Source: QYOJ01 sp964642545
GTDB lineage: Bacteria; Bacteroidota; Bacteroidia; Bacteroidales; FEN-979
Length of the DNA: 64,000 nucleotides
Assembly: GCA_964642545.1 (NCBI GenBank)
Contig: CAZXQU010000003.1
Coordinates: 23,599 to 87,598 of the forward strand
Reading direction: 5' to 3'
Shown here: piece after piece, positions 9,701 to 16,644 of the stretch
Layout: each line of letters starts with the position of its first letter
How positions within the stretch are numbered: position 1 is the stretch's first letter
Program-made: the position numbers and the translations under genes
Notes under the pieces: generated by a model
Seen by the model: the letters and a program-made list of their open reading frames with translations, nothing else
Told to the model about the DNA's origin: nothing
Databases searched by the model: none

Positions 9701-9816
9701 CCGGTACCAATAAAGGGATTTACAAAATCAGTCAGACTGACCAGTCGTTGACCGAAACAACCAGAAACAAATAATACGCTGGCAGTAAGAAGAATTGATA
9801 GTGTCTTTTTTACCAT
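6790..9816 (-). CDS. GH92 exo-alpha-mannosidase with C-terminal accessory modules
   Basis: The 1008-residue secreted protein shows GH92 motifs throughout: VNPFIGTGGHGHTYPGA near residue 33, GGLLPVWELSANETNCMIGY, GNEPSHNMAYLYDYVGQPW and CGNEDCGQMSAWYVFSALGF, the last holding the catalytic acid region. GH92 enzymes are calcium-dependent inverting alpha-mannosidases acting on N-glycans and mannans. After about residue 720 come a chitobiase-C-like beta domain and an F5/8 type C-like module (about 865-1008). Two repeat-derived peptides (residues 730-755 and 792-815) interrupt this accessory part. The ATG itself lies in a repeat tract shared with the upstream gene's stop. It forms an operon with EEP and GH2 genes. 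Confidence 0.92.
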   Translation of the reverse strand: MVKKTLSILLTASVLFVSGCFGQRLVSLTDFVNPFIGTGGHGHTYPGASYPFGMIQVSPDTRLEGWDGCSAYHASDDTIFGFSHTHLSGTGCSDYGDILLMPVAGEISLSDYSYASSFDFSSERASAGYYRVGLSNYDIRVELTATKRTGFHRYTYPSSEMPGVVLNLQHRDKVLESGMKVVGDSEIEGYRFSTAWAKDQRLFFVVRFSRPILEVVIDVDGIMIEGLKEIEGSDVKALLRFSSLKKNDEILVKIGISAVSIEGARKNLNDENSNWDFDNVLDDCRLAWTNALQKITVSGGSHDDQTIFYTALYHAFLSPNLYMDVDGQYLGRDLQVHQTDSFDYYTVFSLWDTYRALHPLLTIIDQKRTNDFINTFIRQYEEGGLLPVWELSANETNCMIGYHSVPVIADSWLKGIRDYDAEKAFEAMKTSANQDHFGLKFYKNQGFIPGDQEGESVSKTLEYAYDDWCIAQMAKEMGKEADYSEFIQRAQYYKNIFDPSTGFMRAKLNNQWFTPFDPYEVNFNYTEANAWQYSFCVAQDINGLIGLMGGKEAFASKLDKLFSANSQTTGRDQADITGLIGQYAQGNEPSHNMAYLYDYVGQPWKTQEIVHQIMNDFYTDQRDGLCGNEDCGQMSAWYVFSALGFYPVTPGSGIYAIGTPRFPSAKIELENGKTFTITANNLSDENFYIQSCSLNGKSHDAPAIRHDEIMKGGDLVFEMRSSPNYEWGNASSDTGSVIRDTQNLIRHPESGIRDHLIQPVPFMTEGDATFFDSTTIVLSSPDPEAKIYFQVKRQEAQGIKHEESSILDPGSGIWHPYANPISVKNTTTILAYTQKEGHERSFIIESTFQKIPENRKIKLNTQYSPQYSAGGDIALIDFKKGGENFKTGVWQGYEGVNLDAVVDLGEVQMVHKISVGFLQDVGSWIFFPTEVEFFTSVDGESFIPAGISIHEYSQKDFTPTTLEQWADLEPSVEARYVRVVAKTPGICPEWHPGAGMKCWIFADEISVE
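7370..7440 (-). repeat. Heptamer-like repeat tract inside the GH92 reading frame
   Basis: On the minus strand the DNA runs through loosely repeated heptamers (AAGAGGC, ACAAGGC, ATAAAGC, ATGAGG; then CTGGATC, CAGGATC, TGGTATC, TGGCATC). It encodes a peptide within the accessory domain that splits a chitobiase-C-like strand (IYFQ ... YANPIS). The frame stays open. Confidence 0.6.
7551..7625 (-). repeat. Second heptamer-like repeat tract inside the GH92 reading frame
   Basis: The minus strand carries two copies of AATCAGGCATCCGG followed by GATCATC, preceded by the degenerate units GATACGGGATCCGTG and GATTCGCGATACGC. The encoded peptide includes IRHPESGIRD. It sits at the junction between the GH92 catalytic part and the C-terminal modules. 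Confidence 0.6.
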
Positions 9817-9840
9817 TTTACTATTTTACCAGTTTACCAT
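9805..9840 (-). repeat. Octamer-like tract spanning the EEP stop and GH92 start
   Basis: The minus strand is built of GGTAAACT, GGTAAAATA, GTAAAAT and GGTAAAAAA units. The stop codon of the upstream gene (TGG TAA) and the ATG GTA start of GH92 are both inside the tract. Confidence 0.65.
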
Positions 9841-10688
9841 AAATAAAAGTCACTTACCACCGGTAAATGGTCAGAGGGATACAACTCTCCCTGATGAAAA
9901 TCGACGATTTCGTATTTTCCTGGACTAATCCCGGGTTTCCCCTTGAAAAAAATAAAATCAATGATATTTCCCGGAGAGTTTTTTGCCGGAAACCCAACAA
10001 ACGAACACGCATCATCAAGATCCTTCACGGAGGGTCCTGTGGCCGTAAGATCTGTATTCAACAACTGAAATGCGTGATCTTCAGGCGTGCAATTGAAATC
10101 ACCAGTTAGAATCAGATCGGCATCCCCGGTTATTGTCCTGATCTTTGACAACAATAATTCAGAAGCATGAACCCGTGCATCCTCGCTCACATGATCAAAA
10201 TGGGTGTTGAAGATAAAGAGAATCTGCTTCGAAGAATTCTCGCTTAATTGCACCCAGGTAACGATACGCGTACAGGCCGCACCCCAAGAGATTGATCCCG
10301 GAACTTCAGGAGTTTCTGAAAGCCAGAAAAATCCTGAGTCGAGAAGCGCAAAGCAATCTTTCCGGTAAAAAATTGGAGCATATTCTCCTTTTTGATTCCC
10401 GTCATCCCTGCCAACTCCATACCAGGCAAGGGATGATAAGTTATCAGCCAGCTCTTTGGTCTGGTTGACTAACGCCTCTTGGAACCCTATGATGTCTGGT
10501 GACTCAAGTTGCAGGACATTGAAAACAAGCTCTTTGCGCTGATCCCATGAAAAAATTCCGTCGTGTGGGTTGTCATACCTGATGTTGAAGCTCATGACCC
10601 GGAGTTCTGTCGAATCGGGAGATAAGGAAAAGGCTGAAACTGAACTGATAAGAGTTCCTGCCAAAAATAAAACCACCCATCTCCTCAT
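9834..10688 (-). CDS. Secreted endonuclease/exonuclease/phosphatase-fold hydrolase
   Basis: The 284-residue protein has a signal peptide (VLFLAGTLISSVSAF) and the EEP-fold landmarks: LRVMSFNIRYDN, DIIGFQEA (metal-binding Glu), NTHFDHVS (His), LTGDFNCTPED (Asp, Asn) and SDHLPV (catalytic Asp-His near the C-terminus). The superfamily includes phosphodiesterases, phosphatases and nucleases. Exported members in Bacteroidetes glycan loci are often found beside mannosidases, where a phosphodiester or phospho-sugar substrate is plausible, but that is inference. The gene lies between the GH2 and GH92 genes with spacers of 25 and 17 bp. Confidence 0.88.
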   Translation of the reverse strand: MRRWVVLFLAGTLISSVSAFSLSPDSTELRVMSFNIRYDNPHDGIFSWDQRKELVFNVLQLESPDIIGFQEALVNQTKELADNLSSLAWYGVGRDDGNQKGEYAPIFYRKDCFALLDSGFFWLSETPEVPGSISWGAACTRIVTWVQLSENSSKQILFIFNTHFDHVSEDARVHASELLLSKIRTITGDADLILTGDFNCTPEDHAFQLLNTDLTATGPSVKDLDDACSFVGFPAKNSPGNIIDFIFFKGKPGISPGKYEIVDFHQGELYPSDHLPVVSDFYLW

Positions 10689-10690
10689 AC

Positions 10691-10716
10691 TAATTTCGCT
10701 TTTCGCTATTTCGCTA
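10691..10716 (-). repeat. Octamer-like tract between GH2 stop and EEP start
   Basis: The minus strand reads GGTAGCGAAATAGCG, then AAAAGCGAAATTAGT, followed directly by the EEP ATG. The repeating unit is AGCGAAAT. The TAG stop of the GH2 gene is the first part of the tract. Confidence 0.6.
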
Positions 10717-13260
10717 CCTTAAATAGGTGTCTACCAGCGAGATCACCTTCAATGAATCCTGGAAATTATCGACCTCCTCACTAGTATTAAATTGGATTCG
10801 TTTCTCCTCAAATGGCATCAGGTCGAAATAGTTATCACTGAAATCACCTTTTACCGGAGTGCTCAGGAAGACTCCCTTTGCCAGTTTGGTCGTATACAGA
10901 TTCAAGATATATCCGGTTGATGTCTTTTGTGTAGCAACATCGATAGGCGCCTTTTCAAGCTTCATCTCTTTTGGCGATACAAAATAGTATAAGTTTGATG
11001 CCCTGACCCCCAGGATATTCTGAATCTGGGTATAAATGAACAACCTCGACTTATCGGCCTTTTTGAGGAATGCAGCCAGGTTGGTATCAACGACCACCTC
11101 TGTGCGGGAGGCAGAAAAGTTGTATGGTTTCTTCTCTTGCCACAGTACCTTGCCATCAAAGTCGGCCAGAACAACCCAAAGGTTTGCATCCTGGTTGTCA
11201 GGTTCGTCGAATGTCGCATATACTTTCAGCTGATCTCCTTCCATTTCTGGAACAATGAAGAAGTTGCGGTATGCCCTCCAAGCGGTATAGTAAGATGCTT
11301 TTTTATTACCATAATAGTCGATGGTGGACCAGGAGATAACCGGCCATGAATCGTTCAGTTGCCAGTACATGGTTCCCATGCAGGCCGGCTTGGCCTTTCG
11401 ATGTGCTTCAATAGCGGTTTTTAAACCATCAGCCTGCAGCAGTTGGCTAACATATCCGTATGTTTCCAGATCGGTAGGAACCCGGTAGTCACGTTGCATA
11501 TATTCTTCAATAGTCTCATAACCAAGCGGATGTTTCTGATGAGTTTTCATGACCTTCGATCCAAGTCTCAGCTCTGCCGGAGGTGTAACTTTCTGAATAG
11601 TTGTGTAATCGGGGAAGCCCTGAAACCCATATTCAGAGACAAACCGTCCAACTTTTTGATTGTATATGTCAAAGGGCTCTTTTCCCCACCAAACTCCCCA
11701 ATAGTGCAGATCTCCCTCTGTCAGGCTCTTCTCATTACCCCAGCCATGCATCGGACTGGTACTGATATAAGGCCTGAGTGTATCATGCCGGAAAAGTGAA
11801 TTAGGAATTAGTTCTTTGAAAATCTTCTTGTAATTCCTGAAGATCAGGGATGAGTCCTTCTTGGTGTAACCATAATCTTTTACCCACCCCCAATTGTACC
11901 ATCCCTCCTCAATCTCATTGTTGCCGCACCAAAGAACAATGGAAGGATGGCGCCTGAGTCGGACAATATTCTGGATGATCTCATCCCTCACACCAACGAA
12001 AAACTGATCATCCTCGGGGTACATTGCATTGGCAAACATAAAATCCTGCCACACCATAATTCCCTTTTCATCACATAAATCGTAAAAGATATCATTTTCA
12101 TAGATGCCACCTCCCCATACCCGAAGCATATTGATATTTGCTGCATCCACATCTTTAATCAGGGCTGTATACATGGAGTCGGTTACCCTGGAAGGGAAGT
12201 TGTCCATAGGAATATAGTTTGCTCCTCTGATAAAAACAGGCACATCATTGATCTTCAGATAAAAAGATTTGCCTATGGAATCAGGTTCCTGTATCAATTC
12301 TACTGTTCGCAAGCCGATTTTCTGATAACCTTCAGCCTCTTTTCTGCCGGCAAACCAAACCTGGTAGCCCAGGTTATAACGTATAGGAGCCCCCATTCCA
12401 TTTGGCCACCAACGTTTTGGGTTGGTCATGTCAAAATCGATTCGGATGGCATTAACTCCTTTGTTAAGTAACTCACGACCTTCAAAAAATACAGTAGAGT
12501 CAAACATCAGCTTGAAGATCGCAGTATCGGCCAGGGAGGAAGTTACGATAAATGAAGTAGACATCCGGGCAATTGAATCCGTCAAACTCTTTTGAATGAA
12601 ATTGACTCCCAGCACATCCACATATTTCCAGTATTTAATATAGATCGGTCGCCAGATGCCCATAGTGACAAAAGAAGGAGCCCAATCCCAGCCAAACTGA
12701 TAAGCAGCTTTCCGGCAAACTACCCGCTCATCGCCGGGAAGTTTGTATGGAAGTTTGTCATAAAAGGCTTTGTTCAACTTGGTGATAGAGGGAAACTCAA
12801 TTTTTATCCGGTTGTAACCGATTCTCAGGTAATGCTTTGCATTGGCATACCAGGTTTTAAACATGTTATCGGCCGTGATCACAAGGGAGTCGTTGATGTA
12901 GACATTTGCATACGTGTCAAGCCCTTCACAAACAAGCTGAATATTTCTGTTGGCAAAAAAATCGCGATCCAGTTCGAAATATTTTTCATAAACCCACCCG
13001 GTATCAGAGATCCATTGAAGCTTTTCTTCAAAGTCGGCATAAAATGGATCAGGAATTACCTTATTCCTTAAAAGATCAAGCTGAACAACTCCCGGAACCT
13101 CTGCATTGTATATCTTTTTGGATCCCTGCATCCTCAGTTGCCAGATGCCGTCGAGGGATAAGATATTGGCCTCCTCCTGAGCAGCAAGGGGGAGGATTCC
13201 GGTGAGTATGAAGAAAAGTGAAAATAATCTTGTAATGTTTAGTTTCAAAAATCTTTTCAT
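10714..13260 (-). CDS. GH2 beta-mannosidase, secreted
   Basis: From the ATG at 13260 the protein has 848 residues, starting MKRFLKLNITRLFSLFFILT as a signal peptide. A TTG nine codons upstream is a less likely start. The GH2 layout is clear: jelly-roll N-domain (SLDGIWQLRMQG), Ig-like domain, and TIM barrel with IRGANYIPMDNFPSR. The acid/base Glu449 is in WCGNNEIEEGW and the nucleophile Glu543 in VSEYGFQGFP; WCGNNE with FQ(G/S)FP is typical of beta-mannosidases. It would release terminal beta-mannose from N-glycan cores or mannooligosaccharides. It heads the GH2-EEP-GH92 operon, divergent from galK. Confidence 0.92.
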   Translation of the reverse strand: MKRFLKLNITRLFSLFFILTGILPLAAQEEANILSLDGIWQLRMQGSKKIYNAEVPGVVQLDLLRNKVIPDPFYADFEEKLQWISDTGWVYEKYFELDRDFFANRNIQLVCEGLDTYANVYINDSLVITADNMFKTWYANAKHYLRIGYNRIKIEFPSITKLNKAFYDKLPYKLPGDERVVCRKAAYQFGWDWAPSFVTMGIWRPIYIKYWKYVDVLGVNFIQKSLTDSIARMSTSFIVTSSLADTAIFKLMFDSTVFFEGRELLNKGVNAIRIDFDMTNPKRWWPNGMGAPIRYNLGYQVWFAGRKEAEGYQKIGLRTVELIQEPDSIGKSFYLKINDVPVFIRGANYIPMDNFPSRVTDSMYTALIKDVDAANINMLRVWGGGIYENDIFYDLCDEKGIMVWQDFMFANAMYPEDDQFFVGVRDEIIQNIVRLRRHPSIVLWCGNNEIEEGWYNWGWVKDYGYTKKDSSLIFRNYKKIFKELIPNSLFRHDTLRPYISTSPMHGWGNEKSLTEGDLHYWGVWWGKEPFDIYNQKVGRFVSEYGFQGFPDYTTIQKVTPPAELRLGSKVMKTHQKHPLGYETIEEYMQRDYRVPTDLETYGYVSQLLQADGLKTAIEAHRKAKPACMGTMYWQLNDSWPVISWSTIDYYGNKKASYYTAWRAYRNFFIVPEMEGDQLKVYATFDEPDNQDANLWVVLADFDGKVLWQEKKPYNFSASRTEVVVDTNLAAFLKKADKSRLFIYTQIQNILGVRASNLYYFVSPKEMKLEKAPIDVATQKTSTGYILNLYTTKLAKGVFLSTPVKGDFSDNYFDLMPFEEKRIQFNTSEEVDNFQDSLKVISLVDTYLR

Positions 13261-13342
13261 TACAGGTAGTTTAGATAATCGCGACAAAATTAAATGATTT
13301 TCCCAACTACTTTTTGTTAATTTGGGCGATAATATTTATAAC

Positions 13343-14509
13343 ATGGACTTTCAACAGCTTTTTGATCTTTTCTTTCAGCGATATGGACAGGCTGACCATA
13401 CTCCTGAACTATTTTTTGCTCCTGGACGCGTAAATCTGATCGGCGAACATACCGATTATAACGGGGGTTTTGTATTACCATGTGCTTTACAGTATGGTAC
13501 CTATCTGATTATCAGGTCTATAAACGAACCTGTTGTCCGCCTTGCATCGAGCAATATGGATTATTATGCCGAGATTCCGTTGTCAGGAAACTTCAGTCGT
13601 ATTCAGAACCATTGGGTCAATTATCCTCTTGGCGTGATGCAGCAATTCCAGCTAAAGAAGATTCCAGTCGGAGGGATGGAGCTTTTATTCTCCGGGGATA
13701 TTCCAAATAGTGCTGGATTGTCCTCTTCAGCATCCATTGAAATGGTTACGGCATTTGCCCTGAATCTGCTCACCGAAGCAAATCTCCCAAAGCTGGAGTT
13801 GATAAAATTATCGCAGAAGGCAGAAAATCAGTTTGTTGGCGTTAATTGTGGCATCATGGACCAGTTTGCTGTAGGGATGGGGGAGAGGGATCAAGCTATT
13901 TTCCTGAATTGCAAGACATTGGAATTTAAAATGATCCCGGTAATCCTCGAAGGGATCTCGATGGTTGTTGCCAATACCAATAAGCAACGCGGTCTGGCAG
14001 ATTCGAAATACAACGAAAGGGTTGCTGAGTGCCAACTTGCGGTCACTTATCTGAGTGAGCGCTTTGATGTAAGCCGGCTCAGTGAAATAAGCTTCATGCA
14101 ATTTTACAAAAACCAGGATCAGATTCCCGATGAGGTTATTCGCCGCCGTGCAAGGCATGTCATCTCAGAAAATCAACGTGTTTTGAATGCTGTTACAGCT
14201 CTTTGGAATAACAACATCCTGGAGTTCGGAGCACTTATGAACGCTTCGCATGAATCGCTTCGGGAAAATTACGAAGTTACAGGGATTGAATTGGATACGT
14301 TGGTTGAAGAGGCTCAGAAGATTCACGGCGTGATTGGATCCAGGATGACCGGAGCGGGCTTCGGAGGTTGTACTGTAACCCTTGTCAGGAATGACGCGCT
14401 GGAAACTTTTATTGAAGAGGTAGGGAAAAACTACAAGGAAAAAACCGGATTAACAGCTGATTTCTATGTGGCGGAGGTGTCGGATGGGGTGAGAATGATA
14501 GGAAAATAG
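13343..14509 (+). CDS. galK: Galactokinase
   Basis: From the ATG at 13343 the protein has 388 residues. It carries the galactokinase signature GRVNLIGEHTDYNGG (residues 28-42), the GHMP ATP-binding loop IPNSAGLSSSAS (120-131), CGIMDQFAVGMG with the catalytic Asp, and the C-terminal GHMP motif MTGAGFGGC. It phosphorylates galactose to galactose-1-phosphate in the cytoplasm. A TTG seven codons upstream is in frame but less likely. It converges on an aldose 1-epimerase gene, giving two Leloir-pathway functions together. Its stop codon lies in an octamer repeat tract. Confidence 0.95.
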   Translation: MDFQQLFDLFFQRYGQADHTPELFFAPGRVNLIGEHTDYNGGFVLPCALQYGTYLIIRSINEPVVRLASSNMDYYAEIPLSGNFSRIQNHWVNYPLGVMQQFQLKKIPVGGMELLFSGDIPNSAGLSSSASIEMVTAFALNLLTEANLPKLELIKLSQKAENQFVGVNCGIMDQFAVGMGERDQAIFLNCKTLEFKMIPVILEGISMVVANTNKQRGLADSKYNERVAECQLAVTYLSERFDVSRLSEISFMQFYKNQDQIPDEVIRRRARHVISENQRVLNAVTALWNNNILEFGALMNASHESLRENYEVTGIELDTLVEEAQKIHGVIGSRMTGAGFGGCTVTLVRNDALETFIEEVGKNYKEKTGLTADFYVAEVSDGVRMIGK

Positions 14510-14543
14510 GAAAATGGGAAATTAGGAAAATAGGAAATTAGGG
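14498..14543 (+). repeat. Octamer tandem tract starting at the galK stop codon
   Basis: The sequence consists of consecutive 8-mers GGAAAATA, GGAAAATG, GGAAATTA, GGAAAATA and GGAAATTA, then GGG. The galK stop TAG is within the first unit. It lies between convergent genes. Confidence 0.7.
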
Positions 14544-14588
14544 ATGACGATGATAATCCGGGAAATCGCGGGATCAATCGTCCTTTTT

Positions 14589-15731
14589 CTACTCTGACAC
14601 TCCAAACTTGTACACCGTAATCTCGTTGTACTTCACTCCCGGCTTCAGGATGGTATTTGGGAAATCCTGGTGGTTTGGTGAATCGGGGGAATGCTGCGTT
14701 TCCAGGCACAGGCCATAATGTTGTTTGTATACTTTGTCTCCTTTTCCTTTGATTGAACCATCGAGGTAGTTTCCGGAATAGAACTGAATGCCAGGCTGGG
14801 TAGTATAAATCTTCACTTCACGACCGCTTTTGGGATCCAGCAGGGTTGCTGCCAGAGAGAGATCGCCTTCTGTTTTGTCCAGGATATAATTATGGTCGTA
14901 ACCACCTTTGACTTGGTTAATCCGGGAGCCTATTTCGTGTGGGGTGTTGAAATCCATTGGTGTACCTGCTATCGGAGGCATCAGTCCGGTAGGGATAGAT
15001 TCTTCGTTAACATCCGTCAGCTGTGCTGCAACGATAGATAAAATATGACCGAGGACGTTAGTGTCGGCCGTTGTCAGATTAAAATAAGTATGGTTACAAA
15101 GGTTAATCGGGCAGGGCTTATCAGTTGTAGCAGAAATAATAGTTTTTAGTTCGTTGTCATCAGAAAGGGTATAGGTTACCTTGATGTTGAGATTCCCTGG
15201 ATATCCCTCTTCTCCATCTTTACTCAAATAAGTGAGTTCCAGCCCTACGGATGCCGAATCCTCAAGCTCGGTTGCGTTCCAAACCACTTTATCAAATCCT
15301 TGGTCTCCTCCATGAAGATGATTGTTCCCATTGTTTTTTGCCAGCGTGTACGTTGTCCCATCCAGGGCAAACTGACCACCAGCGATCCGGTTTGCATAGC
15401 GTCCTACAATCGCCCCGAAATAGGGGTTATTCTCGATGTAAGACTTCAGGCTGTCATATCCTAGTACAATATCTCCAGGTTTTCCATTACGGTCAGGAGT
15501 CCAGATTTGTGTAATGATGCCTCCATAATTGGTGATTTTTACAATGATCCCGTTTTTGTTAGTGAGTGTGTAGAGGAAGATCTCCTTGCTATCCACAGAT
15601 CCAAAATTTTCTTTCATGATGGAAAGGGTTGACGTGTTTTTGTTTTTACTTTGCTCATCGAAATATCGGCATGAAGTAAAGACACCGGAAATTAAAAGAA
15701 GAATGATCCAAAGATGAAGGTTTCTTTTCAT
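14589..15731 (-). CDS. galM: Aldose 1-epimerase (mutarotase), lipoprotein
   Basis: The preferred ATG at 15731 gives 380 residues starting MKRNLHLWIILLLISGVFTS and then Cys, a clear lipobox. A longer form from an ATG at 15758 is possible, but a TATGTTTG -7-like element overlaps it. Mutarotase motifs follow: NYGGIITQIW, GRYANRIAGGQF, NHLHGG with a catalytic-site His, and LCNHTYFNL with the second His. The C-terminal GVKYNEITVYKFGV is also typical. The enzyme interconverts sugar anomers, here probably in the periplasm, feeding beta-sugar to uptake and galactokinase. Confidence 0.92.
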   Translation of the reverse strand: MKRNLHLWIILLLISGVFTSCRYFDEQSKNKNTSTLSIMKENFGSVDSKEIFLYTLTNKNGIIVKITNYGGIITQIWTPDRNGKPGDIVLGYDSLKSYIENNPYFGAIVGRYANRIAGGQFALDGTTYTLAKNNGNNHLHGGDQGFDKVVWNATELEDSASVGLELTYLSKDGEEGYPGNLNIKVTYTLSDDNELKTIISATTDKPCPINLCNHTYFNLTTADTNVLGHILSIVAAQLTDVNEESIPTGLMPPIAGTPMDFNTPHEIGSRINQVKGGYDHNYILDKTEGDLSLAATLLDPKSGREVKIYTTQPGIQFYSGNYLDGSIKGKGDKVYKQHYGLCLETQHSPDSPNHQDFPNTILKPGVKYNEITVYKFGVSE

Positions 15732-15784
15732 AACACAAGGTTTAACTACTACAAACATAATGAATAATAATCAAGATTGTTCGC

Positions 15785-16615
15785 ATGGCAAAGGAGATTA
15801 AAGGAAAGGTTGTACTGATAACCGGAGCTTCATCCGGGATTGGAGCAGCTGCGGCATTGGCGTTTGACGGAGCTGGCGCACGGGTAGCGATGGCCGCACG
15901 AAGGAGAGAGAAACTGGAACGCCTGGCAGCTTCCATGCGTGATCCGCTTGTTTTACAGGTGGATGTCAGTAAAGAGACAGAGGCCCGACGGATGGTTCAG
16001 GATACGATCAGTCACTTCGGGAGGATTGATGTATTGATCAACAATGCTGCATTGATCATCGTTTCACCTGCAGAAACAGTGACTCTCGACGACCTTGAAT
16101 CTGCATTTCGCACCAACCTTCTTGGCCCGGTTGCTGCAACACAGGAGGCTGTGATCCAGATGAAAAAGCAAGGAGGAGGGCAGATCATTAACGTGGGTTC
16201 TCCCGGTTTTATGATGGGAATCCCGTTTTACAGCCCCTATGTTTGCTCCAAAGCAGCATTGTGTGCCTGGACAAGAACCATCCAGGCCGAATGGGCCGGG
16301 AGTGGGATTGTTGTGAGTGAGTATTTCCCGGGTTACATCCTGACCGACTCAAAGCCCGATTCCCGCATCGGAGAGGTTGAGCAGGATTTGCTGATGAGTC
16401 CGAAACAAAACTGGCTTACACGGAAGTTTGCCAAACCCAAACTGCCGGAGAATGTAGCGAATCAATTGGTGCGATTGGTAAGGAACCCCAAAACCCTGAT
16501 CTACTCCGCAGGGTCTGTCAGATTGGGAGCATTCATCTCGAATTTTTCGGGTTTCCGACTCTCTCTGGCAACACAGATGGCGCAAACTGCCCGTGATAAA
16601 AAACCGGATATCTAA
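15785..16615 (+). CDS. Short-chain dehydrogenase/reductase
   Basis: The 276-residue protein is a classical SDR with the cofactor loop TGASSGIG (about residues 13-20), the NNA motif in VLINNAAL, and the catalytic YxxxK in YVCSK. The arginine-rich stretch after beta-2 (AARRREK) suggests NADP(H). It lacks a signal and should be cytoplasmic. The substrate is unknown. It precedes an MscS-EXPERA-OYE gene series, but a new promoter lies between them, so co-transcription is uncertain. Confidence 0.88.
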   Translation: MAKEIKGKVVLITGASSGIGAAAALAFDGAGARVAMAARRREKLERLAASMRDPLVLQVDVSKETEARRMVQDTISHFGRIDVLINNAALIIVSPAETVTLDDLESAFRTNLLGPVAATQEAVIQMKKQGGGQIINVGSPGFMMGIPFYSPYVCSKAALCAWTRTIQAEWAGSGIVVSEYFPGYILTDSKPDSRIGEVEQDLLMSPKQNWLTRKFAKPKLPENVANQLVRLVRNPKTLIYSAGSVRLGAFISNFSGFRLSLATQMAQTARDKKPDI

Positions 16616-16620
16616 TTTAT

Positions 16621-16628
16621 TACCTTTG
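16621..16628 (+). promoter_or_regulatory. -7 element for the mscS gene
   Basis: TACCTTTG matches TAnnTTTG, 16 bp before the ATG at 16645, giving a very short leader. No strong -33 TTG was found. Confidence 0.4.
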
Positions 16629-16644
16629 TCCGAAATTTCCCGCC

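Noticed and set aside
14498..14543. CRISPR array
   Set aside because: Units are only 8 bp with no spacers.
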